Position numbers and translations under genes: made by a program
The notes under the pieces: generated by a model
What the model was told of the DNA's origin: nothing
Databases searched by the model: none
What the model saw: the letters and a program-made list of their open reading frames with translations, nothing else
Source of the DNA: Pedobacter mucosus
GTDB lineage: Bacteria > Bacteroidota > Bacteroidia > Sphingobacteriales > Sphingobacteriaceae
DNA: 64,000 nt
Direction: 5' to 3'
Assembly: GCF_022200785.1 (NCBI RefSeq)
Contig: NZ_CP087585.1
Location: 806,001-870,000 of the forward strand
Part shown: positions 16,835 to 26,719 of the stretch, in pieces
Position numbering within the stretch: position 1 is the stretch's first letter
How the letters are laid out: every line of letters begins with the position of its first letter

Positions 16835-17716
16835 ATGAATAACTTTTTCAATTATCTATCTCTAAATATAGAAGATGATCAATGGGGCCTTTCTGTTTTA
16901 AATGCAGGCTGCACTCAAATTGATTCGGCAAGTGCTTATCCTTTGGAAAAACATCCTGACGAATACCATTTTAAGTGGAATACTGGCCGTATATTAAATG
17001 AGTATCAATTAATTTATGTTACCAAAGGAGAGGGAATATTTGAATCTGATAGTTTTGATAAGGCTATTGTGAAATCAGGAACTGTAATAATCCTTTTTCC
17101 TGGAGAAAGACACCGATATATGCCAAGGTTGGACACTGGTTGGAATGAATATTGGATCGGCTTTAAGGGAAGAATAATGGATGATTTAGTGGAAAGGAAA
17201 GTCTTTAGTCCGAAGCAACCTTGCATATATCTTGGTTATAATGAGCAAGCTTTTACCTTGCTAAATTCGATAATCGAAAAAACAAATAACGAACATATCG
17301 GCTATCAACCTCAAATTTCGGGTGCAACACTTCATTTATTGGGTTTTATACATTCCATTGATAAGGAAGTAAATGCTCAAAAAGATGAAAAAAATACGCT
17401 AATTGAGAAGGCAAAATTGTTATTTCGAAGCAACATAACTAATTCTTATTCGCCAGAGCAAGCCGCAAATGAACTATCTATTGGCTATTCACATTTCCGT
17501 AAACTTTTCAAATTAAGTACAGGTATTTCACCTGGCCAATATTACATTCAGTTAAAAATTGATAAAGCAAAAGAAATGCTTCGTGATCATAAAATACCAA
17601 TTAAAGAGATTGCATACGAGCTTAAATTTGATTCGTATTTTTATTTTTCTAAACTCTTCAAAGATAAAACAGGATTTACGCCAAGTGCATTCCGAGCTGC
17701 TAGTAAGGTTTTTTAG
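16835..17716 (+). CDS. AraC-family transcription regulator (sugar-sensing type)
   Basis: A 293-residue regulator. The N-terminal half is an AraC-type cupin ligand-binding domain: DEYHFKWNTGRILNEYQLIYVTKGEGIFES, IILFPGERHRYMPRLDTGWNEYWIGFKG. The C-terminal 100 residues hold two helix-turn-helix motifs (SPEQAANELSIGYSHFRKLFK and PIKEIAYELKFDSYFYFSKLFK), ending in GFTPSAFR. It lies directly before a GH43-like enzyme and a SusC/SusD pair on the same strand, so it most likely controls this glycan-use locus in response to a sugar, perhaps arabinose or galactose. The sugar is inferred. Confidence 0.88.
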   Translation: MNNFFNYLSLNIEDDQWGLSVLNAGCTQIDSASAYPLEKHPDEYHFKWNTGRILNEYQLIYVTKGEGIFESDSFDKAIVKSGTVIILFPGERHRYMPRLDTGWNEYWIGFKGRIMDDLVERKVFSPKQPCIYLGYNEQAFTLLNSIIEKTNNEHIGYQPQISGATLHLLGFIHSIDKEVNAQKDEKNTLIEKAKLLFRSNITNSYSPEQAANELSIGYSHFRKLFKLSTGISPGQYYIQLKIDKAKEMLRDHKIPIKEIAYELKFDSYFYFSKLFKDKTGFTPSAFRAASKVF

Positions 17717-17773
17717 CGTAGTTTTAAATCATAAAATACAAAACTATTATCAAATAATGTAAAGAAATTTTTC

Positions 17774-17797
17774 TTAAACCACATATTTTTGGTTAAA
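17774..17797. promoter_or_regulatory. Candidate operator before the GH43-like gene
   Basis: TTAAACCA (17774-17781) and TGGTTAAA (17790-17797) form an imperfect inverted repeat with an 8-bp centre in the gap between the AraC regulator and the GH43-like gene. Binding by that regulator is inference. Confidence 0.35.
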
Positions 17798-17851
17798 CGA
17801 TTTATTAGTTGATTTTCAGGTCATTAATAAAATAAACTAACCAATTATACG

Positions 17852-19330
17852 ATGAAATTTTACGCTGTATTAATAGCCTGTTTATGCTATAGCATTGTAG
17901 TTCAGTCTCAAATAAAAAACTTTACCAAAGATGGAAAACAAATAACCCGCTTTGATAATTTAGGGAATGCTATAGATGCCCACGACGGGGAAATTGCTTT
18001 ATTCAATGGTACCTATTACTTATATGGAACGAGTTACGATTGCGGTTTTGAGTGGAATAACAAAACTGCCCCATTTTGTGGCTTCAAATCCTATTCCTCC
18101 AAAGATATGGTTAATTGGAAGGATAAAGGATTTCTGTTTGATGCTCAAAATCCGCTTTGGCAATCAAGATGTGACGGAAAAACTTATGGATGTTTTCGGC
18201 CACACGTAATTTATAACAGCAAAAATAAAACCTATGTGCTTTGGATAAATGTTTACGATAATGTATGCGGGTATCGGGTATTTACAGGCAAAACGCCTAT
18301 CGGGCCATTTATTGAGGTTGCTGAACCAAAAATTGCAGTCAATAGCAATATGCCTGCAGCTGGATTAAATAATGGCGATCACGATCTTTTTATTGATGAT
18401 GATGGAACTGGCTACCTTGCCTTTACCGATTGGCGGACAAAAGGAACCATTGTTGTGGAACAACTAACCGATGATTATCTTTCAGGCACAGGTAAAGTGG
18501 CAACATCTATTACACCAGGCAAAACAGAGGCACCAGCTTTATTTAAGAGAAAGGGAATCTATTATATTACTTATTCAGATCCTAATTGTGGTTATTGTGC
18601 CGGAACTGGTACCTCCTATAGAACTGCAAAATCGCCTTTAGGACCATGGTCTGAAGGGAAACGAATAAGCGATAATTCTTGCGGAGGACAACCCTCATTT
18701 GTTTCCACTATGAAAGTGAATAAGGAAACAATTTTTCTTTACGGTAGCGATTTATGGAATAATGCTGCAAAAAATGAGGCGAAGGCAAACTTCTATTGGG
18801 CGCCTCTTAGTTTTGCTGAAGATGGCTCAATTAATCCACTCAACTGTTTATCAAATTTCGCTGTTAAAAAATCGACTGTTGAAGCAAAGGATGAATATAC
18901 TGCTGGTTGCGATATTGGTAAAGACAAGCAGAGAAGTCAAGTTTTTACAGCAACAAAATCAGGCAAATTAAATTCTTTCACTTTTACTACGCTAAAGAGT
19001 GGCTATCCTGATGCTGATCTTTCTTTAAGTTTCTACGAATCTACCTCCGATTCTGCCAGAAGTGAAAAACCCTTATTCCAGTTAAATGTACCTATGGATT
19101 CTATTGGATGGTCTGCGAAGATTATCAACACTGCACCCAAAATAGAAGTGATAAAAGGCAAGGAATACTTGGTCATTATCAGTTCTAAAACCAGCAAAGG
19201 TTGTTATGGATTTGCAGTGGGAGATTTAACCGGAAATTCTACTAAATATACCGCAGTAAGTGAAGACAATGGAAAGGTTTTTACACCTCAAAAAAATAAA
19301 CAACTCAAGTACAGCTTCAATATACAATAA
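17852..19330 (+). CDS. Secreted GH43-like glycoside hydrolase
   Basis: A 492-residue protein with a signal peptide (about 1-19, ending VQSQ). Residues about 35-330 look like a five-bladed GH43 propeller: IDAHDGEIALFNGTYYLYG near the start (candidate base Asp42 or Asp45), NNGDHDLFIDDDGTGYLAFTDW (candidate Asp178) and GKTEAPALFKRKGIYYITYS (candidate acid Glu226). The rest, about 360-492, looks like a beta-sandwich accessory domain. GH43 enzymes act on arabinan, xylan or galactan; the layout here is nearest to exo-beta-1,3-galactanase-like members, but the substrate is uncertain. The protein has unusually many cysteines for the family, probably disulfide-bonded. It precedes susC by 134 bp. Confidence 0.8.
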   Translation: MKFYAVLIACLCYSIVVQSQIKNFTKDGKQITRFDNLGNAIDAHDGEIALFNGTYYLYGTSYDCGFEWNNKTAPFCGFKSYSSKDMVNWKDKGFLFDAQNPLWQSRCDGKTYGCFRPHVIYNSKNKTYVLWINVYDNVCGYRVFTGKTPIGPFIEVAEPKIAVNSNMPAAGLNNGDHDLFIDDDGTGYLAFTDWRTKGTIVVEQLTDDYLSGTGKVATSITPGKTEAPALFKRKGIYYITYSDPNCGYCAGTGTSYRTAKSPLGPWSEGKRISDNSCGGQPSFVSTMKVNKETIFLYGSDLWNNAAKNEAKANFYWAPLSFAEDGSINPLNCLSNFAVKKSTVEAKDEYTAGCDIGKDKQRSQVFTATKSGKLNSFTFTTLKSGYPDADLSLSFYESTSDSARSEKPLFQLNVPMDSIGWSAKIINTAPKIEVIKGKEYLVIISSKTSKGCYGFAVGDLTGNSTKYTAVSEDNGKVFTPQKNKQLKYSFNIQ

Positions 19331-19464
19331 TCAGCGCTGCGAATACAAGTGTAGATAGCTAAATAATAAACGCTTAGCACGTTGTTGATGCATATTTATG
19401 CCTAAAATTTAAACCTAAAACCAAAATCTTAAAAAAGAAACTAATCATTTAACAAACCAACTAT

Positions 19465-22400
19465 ATGGAAAAATTTACTTCAACAAACGATTATACTCGT
19501 TCGCGAGGAAAAGTCGGATTGGCAGTATCGAAGAATTCTATCTTCATGCTGGCCTTTTTGCTTACCGCTTTTGGTATTCCCAGTTACGCCAATTCAGAAA
19601 CTTACAAAGACGAGGAGAAACTTTTTGTAAAAAGTTTCCGTATTGATGTTTCTGGAAGAATAGTTGATAAAAGCGGTGCTCCAATTCCAGGTGCAACCAT
19701 TAGGGTAAAATCAGGAAAAGCCGCAACGGTGAGTGATGCTGATGGTCGTTTCACCATTAAAGGCATAACAGCCGAAGATGTACTTGTCATTTCTTATCAA
19801 GGTTATACGCAAAAAGAAATCTCTGCATCAGGCAATTTATCGGCTATTCAGTTGGTAGATGCGGAAAATAATTTGACAGAAGTTGTGGTGGTTGGTTATG
19901 GTACCACTCAAAAGAAAGATTTAACAGGATCAGTTTCAACAATTTCAGCTGCGCAGGTAAAGGATTTGCCAGTAAGCTCAATAGATCAAAAACTTGTAGG
20001 TCAAATTGCTGGCGTACAAATCAGCGCTCCAACGGGTGCACCGGGTGGTGGTGTAAATGTTAAGATAAGGGGTACGGGATCTATCACCGCAGGTAATAAT
20101 CCATTATATGTTGTAGATGGTTTTGCAATTTCAAATTCTGGCGGACAAGCCTATAATCCGCTAAACGTCATTAGTCCTGATGATATTGAAAATGTGACGG
20201 TATTAAAAGATGCTTCTTCAACTGCAATTTATGGCTCTCGTGGTTCTAACGGCGTAATCGTTATTACCACAAAGCGTGGCAAGACAGGTCCTCCGGTGGT
20301 AAGTATTAATGCCTATATCGGTTCGCAGCAGGTTCCTCAAAAAGGTAGACCAGATGTGCTAAACGGAACAGAATATGCGCAGTTTAGAAGAGAAATGTTT
20401 ATCGATGCTCGTACTGCGGCGGGACAAACCACTACTGAAACGGATATTCCATTGGAATTTAGAAACCCATCTCAGTACGGTGAAGGAACGGATTGGTATG
20501 ATGCTGTTTTAAGGACGGCCACACAAAGTAATATTGATGCCAGTATTCGTGGTGGTTCCGAAAGTACACGATATTCATTTTCCGTTGGAAGATTGGAGCA
20601 ACAAGGAACGATAAGATATACAGATTACAGACGTTATTCGGTAAATTTCAACATAGAATCTGATATTAGTAAGAAGATTAAAGTAGGTTTGAGCATTGCC
20701 CCAAGTGGCGGAATACAGAATAGAAACGGCTTTGAGTCGGGTCAGCGAGATATTTTAACGCGTACCCTTTGGCTTAGTCCGATTGTACCCATAACGGACG
20801 TCGCAGGAAACAGAACTACTTTTATTACTTCGCCAGGTGCAATTGGTGCAGGGAATCCACTTAACACGCTCGAATTTGCAGGTACCAAAGCAAAATATTT
20901 TAGAGGTTTGGCAACCGCTTTTGCAGAATATAAAATATTTGATGGATTAAAAGCAAAGTATAGTTTTAACTATGATTATACCAACAACAGTTCTTTTGCC
21001 TTCAATCCTTCTTTTGTAATTGGCGAAACAAGTAATCCAAATCCAAACCCTTCCATTCCATCATCTAGTACTGCTCAAAATACCACATCAAACTGGCTTT
21101 CTGAAATAACACTTTCTTATGAAAAAACCTTTGGAACTGATCACAAAATAAGTGCAGTTGCTGGTTACACTGCTCAACAGGAAAGATATGATGGTTACTC
21201 TTTTGGGGCAACAAATTATCCGGATAATTTAATCCAAACCATAAATGCCTCAACCCTGCTTAACGGTGCTGCGGCTGGAATTGAAAAATGGGCGTTAATT
21301 TCTTACTTGGCCAGAGTCAATTATACTTTTAAGGATAAATATTTATTAACAGGAACGGTTCGTTCGGATGGATCCTCACGTTTCGGTTCTAACTATCGTT
21401 ATGGAACATTTCCTTCGGCAGCATTTGCCTGGAGAGCTTCACAAGAAAACTTTCTTAAAAGTGCTACCTGGCTAAGCGATTTAAAGTTGAGAGCAAGTTA
21501 TGGTCGTACCGGAAATTTTAATATTCCAAATTACCAATATGCATCTAGTATCGGCTCGTCTAATTACTCATTCGGTGGCGCGTTGGCAAATGGAAGGGTT
21601 TCTGGTTCAATTGCAAATCAGAATCTAACATGGGAGAAAGCCGACGAGCTTGATTTGGGTTTAGACTTATCTGTATTTAATAGTAGACTAGGTTTTACTT
21701 TCGATTTTTATAATCGGATAACCAGTGATTTATTATTGAACGCTGAACTTCCATCAGCTTCTGGGTTTTCTACATCAACCATTAATTTGGGTAAGGTTAG
21801 AAATAGAGGACTCGAATTTGGTGTTACCTCAAAAAATTTAACAGGGGAATTTACCTGGAGTACGAATGCAAACATCAGCATCAATCGCAATATTGTATTG
21901 GAGTTAAATCCAGGTAATAATAATGCGCCAATTTATAGCGGTAGAAGTGGTGGTGGATATTCGACACACAAAACTGAAGTTGGACAACCAATCGGACAGT
22001 TTTTCGGATTCCAATTTGATGGCATTTACCAAAACGCTGCTGAGCTTGCAAGTCAGCCAAAACATGGTTCTTCAATCGTTGGATCTGTACGTTATAAAGA
22101 TATAGATGGAAACGGTATTATAGAAGAAGTGAAGGATTTCACCGTAATCGGTAATGCGCAACCTGATTTTACTTATGGAATTACTAATAATTTCGGTTAT
22201 AAAAATTTCGATTTGAATATACTGGTTGTTGGTACACAAGGTGGTCAGATTATGAAAACAGGTAACGAGTTCTTTTTAAATACAGACGGCGTATTTAATG
22301 TCGATCGCAGGGTTTTAGACAGATTCCGTTCGCCATCTAACCCAGGAGATGGATTTGCCCCAACAACTGTTGGCGGAAGGCCACTTTACCGTGAGGTTAA

Positions 22401-22671
22401 TTCTCAATGGATTGAAGATGCAAGTTTTTTACGTATCCAAAATATCTCCTTAGGTTATAATTTTAAGCAAAAATTTATCACTTCTTCTAAGTTTGTTAAA
22501 ACGCTAAGGCTTTATACCAGCGTTCAAAACCTGGTAACTTTTACTAAATATAGTGGAGCAAATCCTGAAGCAGGAACGAACGATGGTTTCTCTGCACTTA
22601 CACCAGGTAGGGATTTCACCGCTTATCCATTGCCTAGAATTATTACTGCAGGAATAAACATGACCTTCTAA
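19465..22671 (+). CDS. SusC/RagA-family TonB-dependent outer-membrane transporter
   Basis: A 1068-residue protein. After a signal sequence with a long positively charged start (about 1-43) comes a carboxypeptidase-regulatory-like domain (about 57-135: VSGRIVDKSGAPIPGATIRVKSG, ISYQGY), then TEVVVVGYG, and a plug domain (KDLTGSVSTISAAQVKDLP to GVIVITTKRG). The remainder is the 22-strand barrel, ending in a C-terminal aromatic residue (NMTF). SusC proteins form a pedal-bin complex with SusD lipoproteins and import oligosaccharides using TonB energy. Its partner gene follows after 11 bp. The locus is controlled probably by the AraC regulator upstream. Confidence 0.95.
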   Translation: MEKFTSTNDYTRSRGKVGLAVSKNSIFMLAFLLTAFGIPSYANSETYKDEEKLFVKSFRIDVSGRIVDKSGAPIPGATIRVKSGKAATVSDADGRFTIKGITAEDVLVISYQGYTQKEISASGNLSAIQLVDAENNLTEVVVVGYGTTQKKDLTGSVSTISAAQVKDLPVSSIDQKLVGQIAGVQISAPTGAPGGGVNVKIRGTGSITAGNNPLYVVDGFAISNSGGQAYNPLNVISPDDIENVTVLKDASSTAIYGSRGSNGVIVITTKRGKTGPPVVSINAYIGSQQVPQKGRPDVLNGTEYAQFRREMFIDARTAAGQTTTETDIPLEFRNPSQYGEGTDWYDAVLRTATQSNIDASIRGGSESTRYSFSVGRLEQQGTIRYTDYRRYSVNFNIESDISKKIKVGLSIAPSGGIQNRNGFESGQRDILTRTLWLSPIVPITDVAGNRTTFITSPGAIGAGNPLNTLEFAGTKAKYFRGLATAFAEYKIFDGLKAKYSFNYDYTNNSSFAFNPSFVIGETSNPNPNPSIPSSSTAQNTTSNWLSEITLSYEKTFGTDHKISAVAGYTAQQERYDGYSFGATNYPDNLIQTINASTLLNGAAAGIEKWALISYLARVNYTFKDKYLLTGTVRSDGSSRFGSNYRYGTFPSAAFAWRASQENFLKSATWLSDLKLRASYGRTGNFNIPNYQYASSIGSSNYSFGGALANGRVSGSIANQNLTWEKADELDLGLDLSVFNSRLGFTFDFYNRITSDLLLNAELPSASGFSTSTINLGKVRNRGLEFGVTSKNLTGEFTWSTNANISINRNIVLELNPGNNNAPIYSGRSGGGYSTHKTEVGQPIGQFFGFQFDGIYQNAAELASQPKHGSSIVGSVRYKDIDGNGIIEEVKDFTVIGNAQPDFTYGITNNFGYKNFDLNILVVGTQGGQIMKTGNEFFLNTDGVFNVDRRVLDRFRSPSNPGDGFAPTTVGGRPLYREVNSQWIEDASFLRIQNISLGYNFKQKFITSSKFVKTLRLYTSVQNLVTFTKYSGANPEAGTNDGFSALTPGRDFTAYPLPRIITAGINMTF

Positions 22672-22682
22672 TTTTAAAGAAT

Positions 22683-24194
22683 ATGAAAACTCAATCAAAA
22701 TATTTATTAGTACTATTTTTCGTTGCATCACTTTTAGGATGTAAGAAAGATTTTTTAAACCAGGCGCCCGAATCGAGTCTTACCGATGTAAATTTCTGGA
22801 AAACGGAATCTGATTTAAAGCAGGGGGTGAATGGCGCTTATAGCTCACTGCGTGGACTTGGAACTTTCAGTTTTTGGTTATTTGGCGAAATGCGCTCTGA
22901 TAATACAACCTTTCAATACAATGCGCCACAAAGGGGGCAGGAGAATAGAGAGCAGGTTGATCAGTTTCTGGCAAATTCAGCTAATACTTTAATACAGGAT
23001 TTTTGGCGAGATACTTACACATCGATATTTAGATGCAATGATGTTATCGATCATGTTGAAGGAATTCCAATGTCTGCCGCTGCAAAAACGCAGGCAATTG
23101 GTGAAGTAAAATTTTTAAGGGCTTTTCATTATTTTAACTTGGTAAGGCAATTTGGTGGCGTTCCATTGCGCTTGGAAGTTACCAAATCGCCAACTGATGC
23201 ACCTTCACAAGGAAGAGCAACTGCAGAAGCTGTTTATAACCAAATAATTGCAGATTTAAATGAGGCGGCGAATACTTTACCAGATGCATCTGCTTATCCT
23301 GCAACAGAAAAAGGTAGGGTGTCGAAAGGATCGGCAAATGCGCTTTTAGGTGAGGTTTACATGACCCAGAAAAAATTTGCTGAAGCTCTAACAGCGCTTA
23401 GGAAAGTAACCGGTTATAGTTTAATGCCAACTTATGCCAGTATCTTTTTAACTACTAATAAAAATAATGCAGAATCAATATTTGAAATTCAATACTATTC
23501 TACTGCAGGCACAAATCTTTCCAGTAATTTTATGTACCAGTTTGCCCCATTTAATTCGGGTACGATTGTTACCCAGGATCCTGGAACAAATTTAAGTTTT
23601 ACAAGTGGATGGAATACGCCTACAACAGATCTGATCAGTGCTTATGAAACTGGCGATCAGCGTAAGGATGTATCTTTAGCTCAGGGTTTTACAGGAACAG
23701 CAGGTTTTGTTGCGGTTCCATATATAAAAAAATATAATCAGGGCTTTGTTCAACCTGGGCAAACCAATGTAAATTTTCCGGTTATTCGTTATGCTGATGT
23801 AATGCTTATGATTGCCGAATGCCTTAATGAGCAAGCCTTTGCTACAAGCGGAGAAGCTTTTAATCTTTTAAACGCGATTAGAACCAGGGCCGGTTTGCCC
23901 GCTAAAACATCTGGAAATCCAATAGCGGCATTAAACGTAAATTCTCAAAATGCTTTTCGCGAGGCAATTTACCAGGAACGCAAAGTTGAGCTTGCATTCG
24001 AAAACCATCGCTGGTTTGATTTGGTACGCACAGGTAAAGCAGTAGAAATTATGAATGCACATGGACAAAAGGAAATTGCCAAATCGCCTTCTCAATTCCC
24101 GATTGGAGCTTATGTATTAACCCCAAATAAAATACTATTACCTATTCCACAAAGAGAAGTTATCCTTGATAATTTAACGCAAAACCCGCAGTAA
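22683..24194 (+). CDS. SusD/RagB-family glycan-binding lipoprotein
   Basis: A 503-residue surface lipoprotein. The signal peptide ends in the lipobox LLGC with Cys20. The N-terminal region (LNQAPESSLTDVNFWKTESDLKQGVNGAYSSL) and the C-terminal motif FENHRWFDLVRTGKA are typical of the SusD/RagB family, which forms a helical TPR-like scaffold capping the SusC barrel and binding glycans. Length is normal. It is followed by a strong bidirectional terminator, facing the isomerase-like gene on the other strand, so SusC-SusD end this operon. Confidence 0.94.
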   Translation: MKTQSKYLLVLFFVASLLGCKKDFLNQAPESSLTDVNFWKTESDLKQGVNGAYSSLRGLGTFSFWLFGEMRSDNTTFQYNAPQRGQENREQVDQFLANSANTLIQDFWRDTYTSIFRCNDVIDHVEGIPMSAAAKTQAIGEVKFLRAFHYFNLVRQFGGVPLRLEVTKSPTDAPSQGRATAEAVYNQIIADLNEAANTLPDASAYPATEKGRVSKGSANALLGEVYMTQKKFAEALTALRKVTGYSLMPTYASIFLTTNKNNAESIFEIQYYSTAGTNLSSNFMYQFAPFNSGTIVTQDPGTNLSFTSGWNTPTTDLISAYETGDQRKDVSLAQGFTGTAGFVAVPYIKKYNQGFVQPGQTNVNFPVIRYADVMLMIAECLNEQAFATSGEAFNLLNAIRTRAGLPAKTSGNPIAALNVNSQNAFREAIYQERKVELAFENHRWFDLVRTGKAVEIMNAHGQKEIAKSPSQFPIGAYVLTPNKILLPIPQREVILDNLTQNPQ

Positions 24195-24213
24195 AAATTA
24201 ACAATATTAAAGC

Positions 24214-24242
24214 AAAAAAATCGGGCACTGCCCGATTTTTTT
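24214..24242. terminator. Bidirectional terminator between susD and the isomerase-like gene
   Basis: AAAAAAATCGGGCA (24214-24227) faces TGCCCGATTTTTTT (24229-24242), a perfect inverted repeat with an A tract on one side and a T tract on the other, serving convergent genes. Confidence 0.9.
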
Positions 24243-24291
24243 GTTTTAAAGCTATTTTTAAATGCAAGCGAATTTTGATAACTTGAAAAAA

Positions 24292-25731
24292 CTAGCAGAT
24301 CTGAACAAAAGAAATTTTCAATATCTCTGCCAGTTTTTTAATTTTAGTTGCAATGTTTCCTTTGCCTATTGCGCAATGATGTGCAGGTCCTTCATTATTC
24401 CAAGATTCAACAAAATTTCTAGCTCCTATTGAAAAACGATACCTGCTATTGGTATTGCCAATTTCTAGAATATCGCCTGTAACGGATTCACCTTCTGCAA
24501 CCAATAGTTTTAATGTGCCGTTTCCAGTTTCTACAACAGACAACAAAGTTACTGGTCCGTGGGTTACAGACATTTCAACTGATAAACCCGAGCCAATTTT
24601 TCCATGGTAAACCTGCAATGGTTTGACCTTTATTTTACCTTCCGCAATTTTTGGATGACAAGGTCCATCGTGACCCATTAGCACGATGTCATCTATAAAA
24701 TCCATGGCATAATATTCTGTAAAGGACCCGCCCGAACCGAAGCTATCCAAGATTTTCATTGCCTGCACATTTTTAATTTCATATTCACCGGCAACAGGAA
24801 TGTTTTTTCCCGTTAATATCGAGTTGCCCAGAATCACCGAAGTAGCTGTAATTTCATTTGCTTCGTTGCCAGTGCCCCGATGGTAATAGGCCAGTGAGCC
24901 AAGTTTATGTTTATCTACAAGTTTATCCAAGGCAACTGCCGTTGTTGCTGCCCGCTTCAATTCTTCAGGTTTACAATCTTGCTGAACATCGAACAATTCA
25001 AAAATTTCAGTCAGTTTATACTCAATTTCTTTTTCAGAAACTTGGTTCCTTAAGCCTGATAATTCATCAATTTCCAAAACCTCAATATGGCCTCCAAAAG
25101 TGGAGCTTTGCAACGTTAAATCGGTGTATATATCCATCATCCCACCATAATAATTTCCCATAACACCAAGCCGGTTGTAATACATGATTTTTGCAACCTT
25201 GGCCGCTTCTACCCATTCTTCAATCTCTTTCCAAACATGGCCATCATCATTAAGTGTACCTGTTATTTGAAAAAATGAAATTTTAGTTCTGCTAAAAACA
25301 TTGGCTATTTCCGGAACCGAACATGAAGAACAATAGGCTAACCATTCGCCTGTCATTTTCGTCCGATCTTTCATATTATTAAACGCTTGATAGTCTATTG
25401 CGGCGCTTGGAGCAAGATTAAGCACAATTACCGGAACATTTGCTTTTCTTACTGTTGGCAATACCGTTGATGAAAGAGCGTAAGTAGAAACGTATAAAAA
25501 AAGGATATCAACGTTTGCCATCTTAAAAGCATCGCCAGCTTCAAAAGCTTTTTCTGGTGTGTCAATTAAACCTAGATTAATAACATCAGCGTCAAAACGT
25601 TCTAAACCTTTGGCTATTTGATTTAAATAGCCGGCTAATCTGGTTTCAAGTCCATTGAATTGTTTCCAATAAGCTTCAAGGCCGATTCCAAATAAACCCA
25701 CTTTAAGTTTTGTATTTTTATTTGCGCTCAT
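24292..25731 (-). CDS. L-arabinose/L-fucose isomerase-fold protein
   Basis: A protein of 479 residues from the ATG at 25731 (a further in-frame ATG lies at 25770, but the 13 extra residues look unlike homologous N-termini). It begins KLKVGLFGIGLEAYWKQF, the start of the L-arabinose isomerase family. The conserved tracts AYYHRGTGNEANEI (which normally holds a metal-ligand Glu), FGSGGSFTEYYAMDFIDDIVLMGHDGPCHPKI and THGPVTLLS are present. Such enzymes interconvert aldose and ketose sugars. It converges on the SusC/SusD operon, fitting use of the imported sugar. Whether it acts on arabinose, fucose or another sugar cannot be told. Confidence 0.8.
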   Translation of the reverse strand: MSANKNTKLKVGLFGIGLEAYWKQFNGLETRLAGYLNQIAKGLERFDADVINLGLIDTPEKAFEAGDAFKMANVDILFLYVSTYALSSTVLPTVRKANVPVIVLNLAPSAAIDYQAFNNMKDRTKMTGEWLAYCSSCSVPEIANVFSRTKISFFQITGTLNDDGHVWKEIEEWVEAAKVAKIMYYNRLGVMGNYYGGMMDIYTDLTLQSSTFGGHIEVLEIDELSGLRNQVSEKEIEYKLTEIFELFDVQQDCKPEELKRAATTAVALDKLVDKHKLGSLAYYHRGTGNEANEITATSVILGNSILTGKNIPVAGEYEIKNVQAMKILDSFGSGGSFTEYYAMDFIDDIVLMGHDGPCHPKIAEGKIKVKPLQVYHGKIGSGLSVEMSVTHGPVTLLSVVETGNGTLKLLVAEGESVTGDILEIGNTNSRYRFSIGARNFVESWNNEGPAHHCAIGKGNIATKIKKLAEILKISFVQIC

Positions 25732-26041
25732 ATCACATTTGATTTTGATTATTGCTGGTATTACGGACAACGTAGAAAATTTATCCGTTTAAAAAATCGG
25801 TTTTATTAAATTCAAAAATATGTTATGGCTGGGTCGATTTGTTTGTCTAATTTGATAAATCGGATATAGTTTTTGGAATTAAGGGTTAGCAAGTAAATCG
25901 TGTTACTATTAATAAGGATATAATCGATTTCTATGTATGGATGCAGTAAATTAGAGCGTATTTTCTGCAGGATATTTCTCTACGAGGGAAAATTATGCTT
26001 CATAAAAAAGCAGAAACATAGAAAATTAAAAAGCGTAGCGG
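25732..26041. other. Divergent intergenic region
   Basis: About 310 bp between the divergently transcribed isomerase-like gene and the response regulator gene. It should carry both promoters, but I see no clear TAnnTTTG element or strong hairpin, and no convincing gene. Confidence 0.55.
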
Positions 26042-26719
26042 ATGAAAATATTGATTGTTGAAGATGAGCAGGCATTATATGAAAGCATATTTGCTTACTT
26101 TACTGATGAAGGAAATGTGTGCGAACATGCTGCAGATTTTGATACGGCAATTAAAAAAATCGAATTATATAGTTACGATTGTATTCTTCTCGATCTTGGT
26201 TTACCTGGCGGCGAAGGTTTGGAAATTCTATCAAGGGTAAAAAAATTGAACAAGAAAGATGGTGTGCTTATTATATCTGCCAGGCATTCTTTAGATGATA
26301 GGCTTTCGGGTCTTGACCTCGGCGCTGATGATTATCTTGTTAAACCCTTTCATCTTTCTGAATTAAAAGCCAGGGTTAGTGCCATCATACGGCGGAAAAA
26401 TTTTGACGGTAATAACATCATTAAGTTTAACGAAATCACTGTCGATGTATCTGCAATGATGATTTCGATAAATAGTAATCCAGTTATTCTAACTAAAAAA
26501 GAGTTTGACCTGCTTGTTTATTTGTTATCAAACAAAAACAAAGTAGTAACAAAAAATGCTATGGCCGAGCACCTTTGGGGTGATGAAATGGATTTATCTG
26601 ATGATTTTGATTTTATATATACCCACGTTAAAAATTTGAAGAAAAAGTTAGGTGAGGCAGGTGGAAAAGACTACTTAAAGTCGGTTTATGGAATTGGTTA
26701 TAAATTTTCTGAAGCATGA
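26042..26719 (+). CDS. OmpR/PhoB-type response regulator
   Basis: A 225-residue two-domain regulator. The receiver domain has the acidic pocket VEDE (residues 6-9), the phospho-acceptor Asp51 in LLDLGLPGGEG, and Lys near residue 101 in YLVKPFHLSELKARV. The C-terminal winged helix (about 125-222) includes LTKKEFDLLVYLLSNKNKVVTKNAMAEHLWG. It is translationally coupled to the histidine kinase: ATGA at 26716-26719. Homologues in Bacteroidota are QseB/PhoP-like. The PAP2 phosphatase downstream suggests control of lipid or lipid A modification, which is inference. Confidence 0.93.
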   Translation: MKILIVEDEQALYESIFAYFTDEGNVCEHAADFDTAIKKIELYSYDCILLDLGLPGGEGLEILSRVKKLNKKDGVLIISARHSLDDRLSGLDLGADDYLVKPFHLSELKARVSAIIRRKNFDGNNIIKFNEITVDVSAMMISINSNPVILTKKEFDLLVYLLSNKNKVVTKNAMAEHLWGDEMDLSDDFDFIYTHVKNLKKKLGEAGGKDYLKSVYGIGYKFSEA

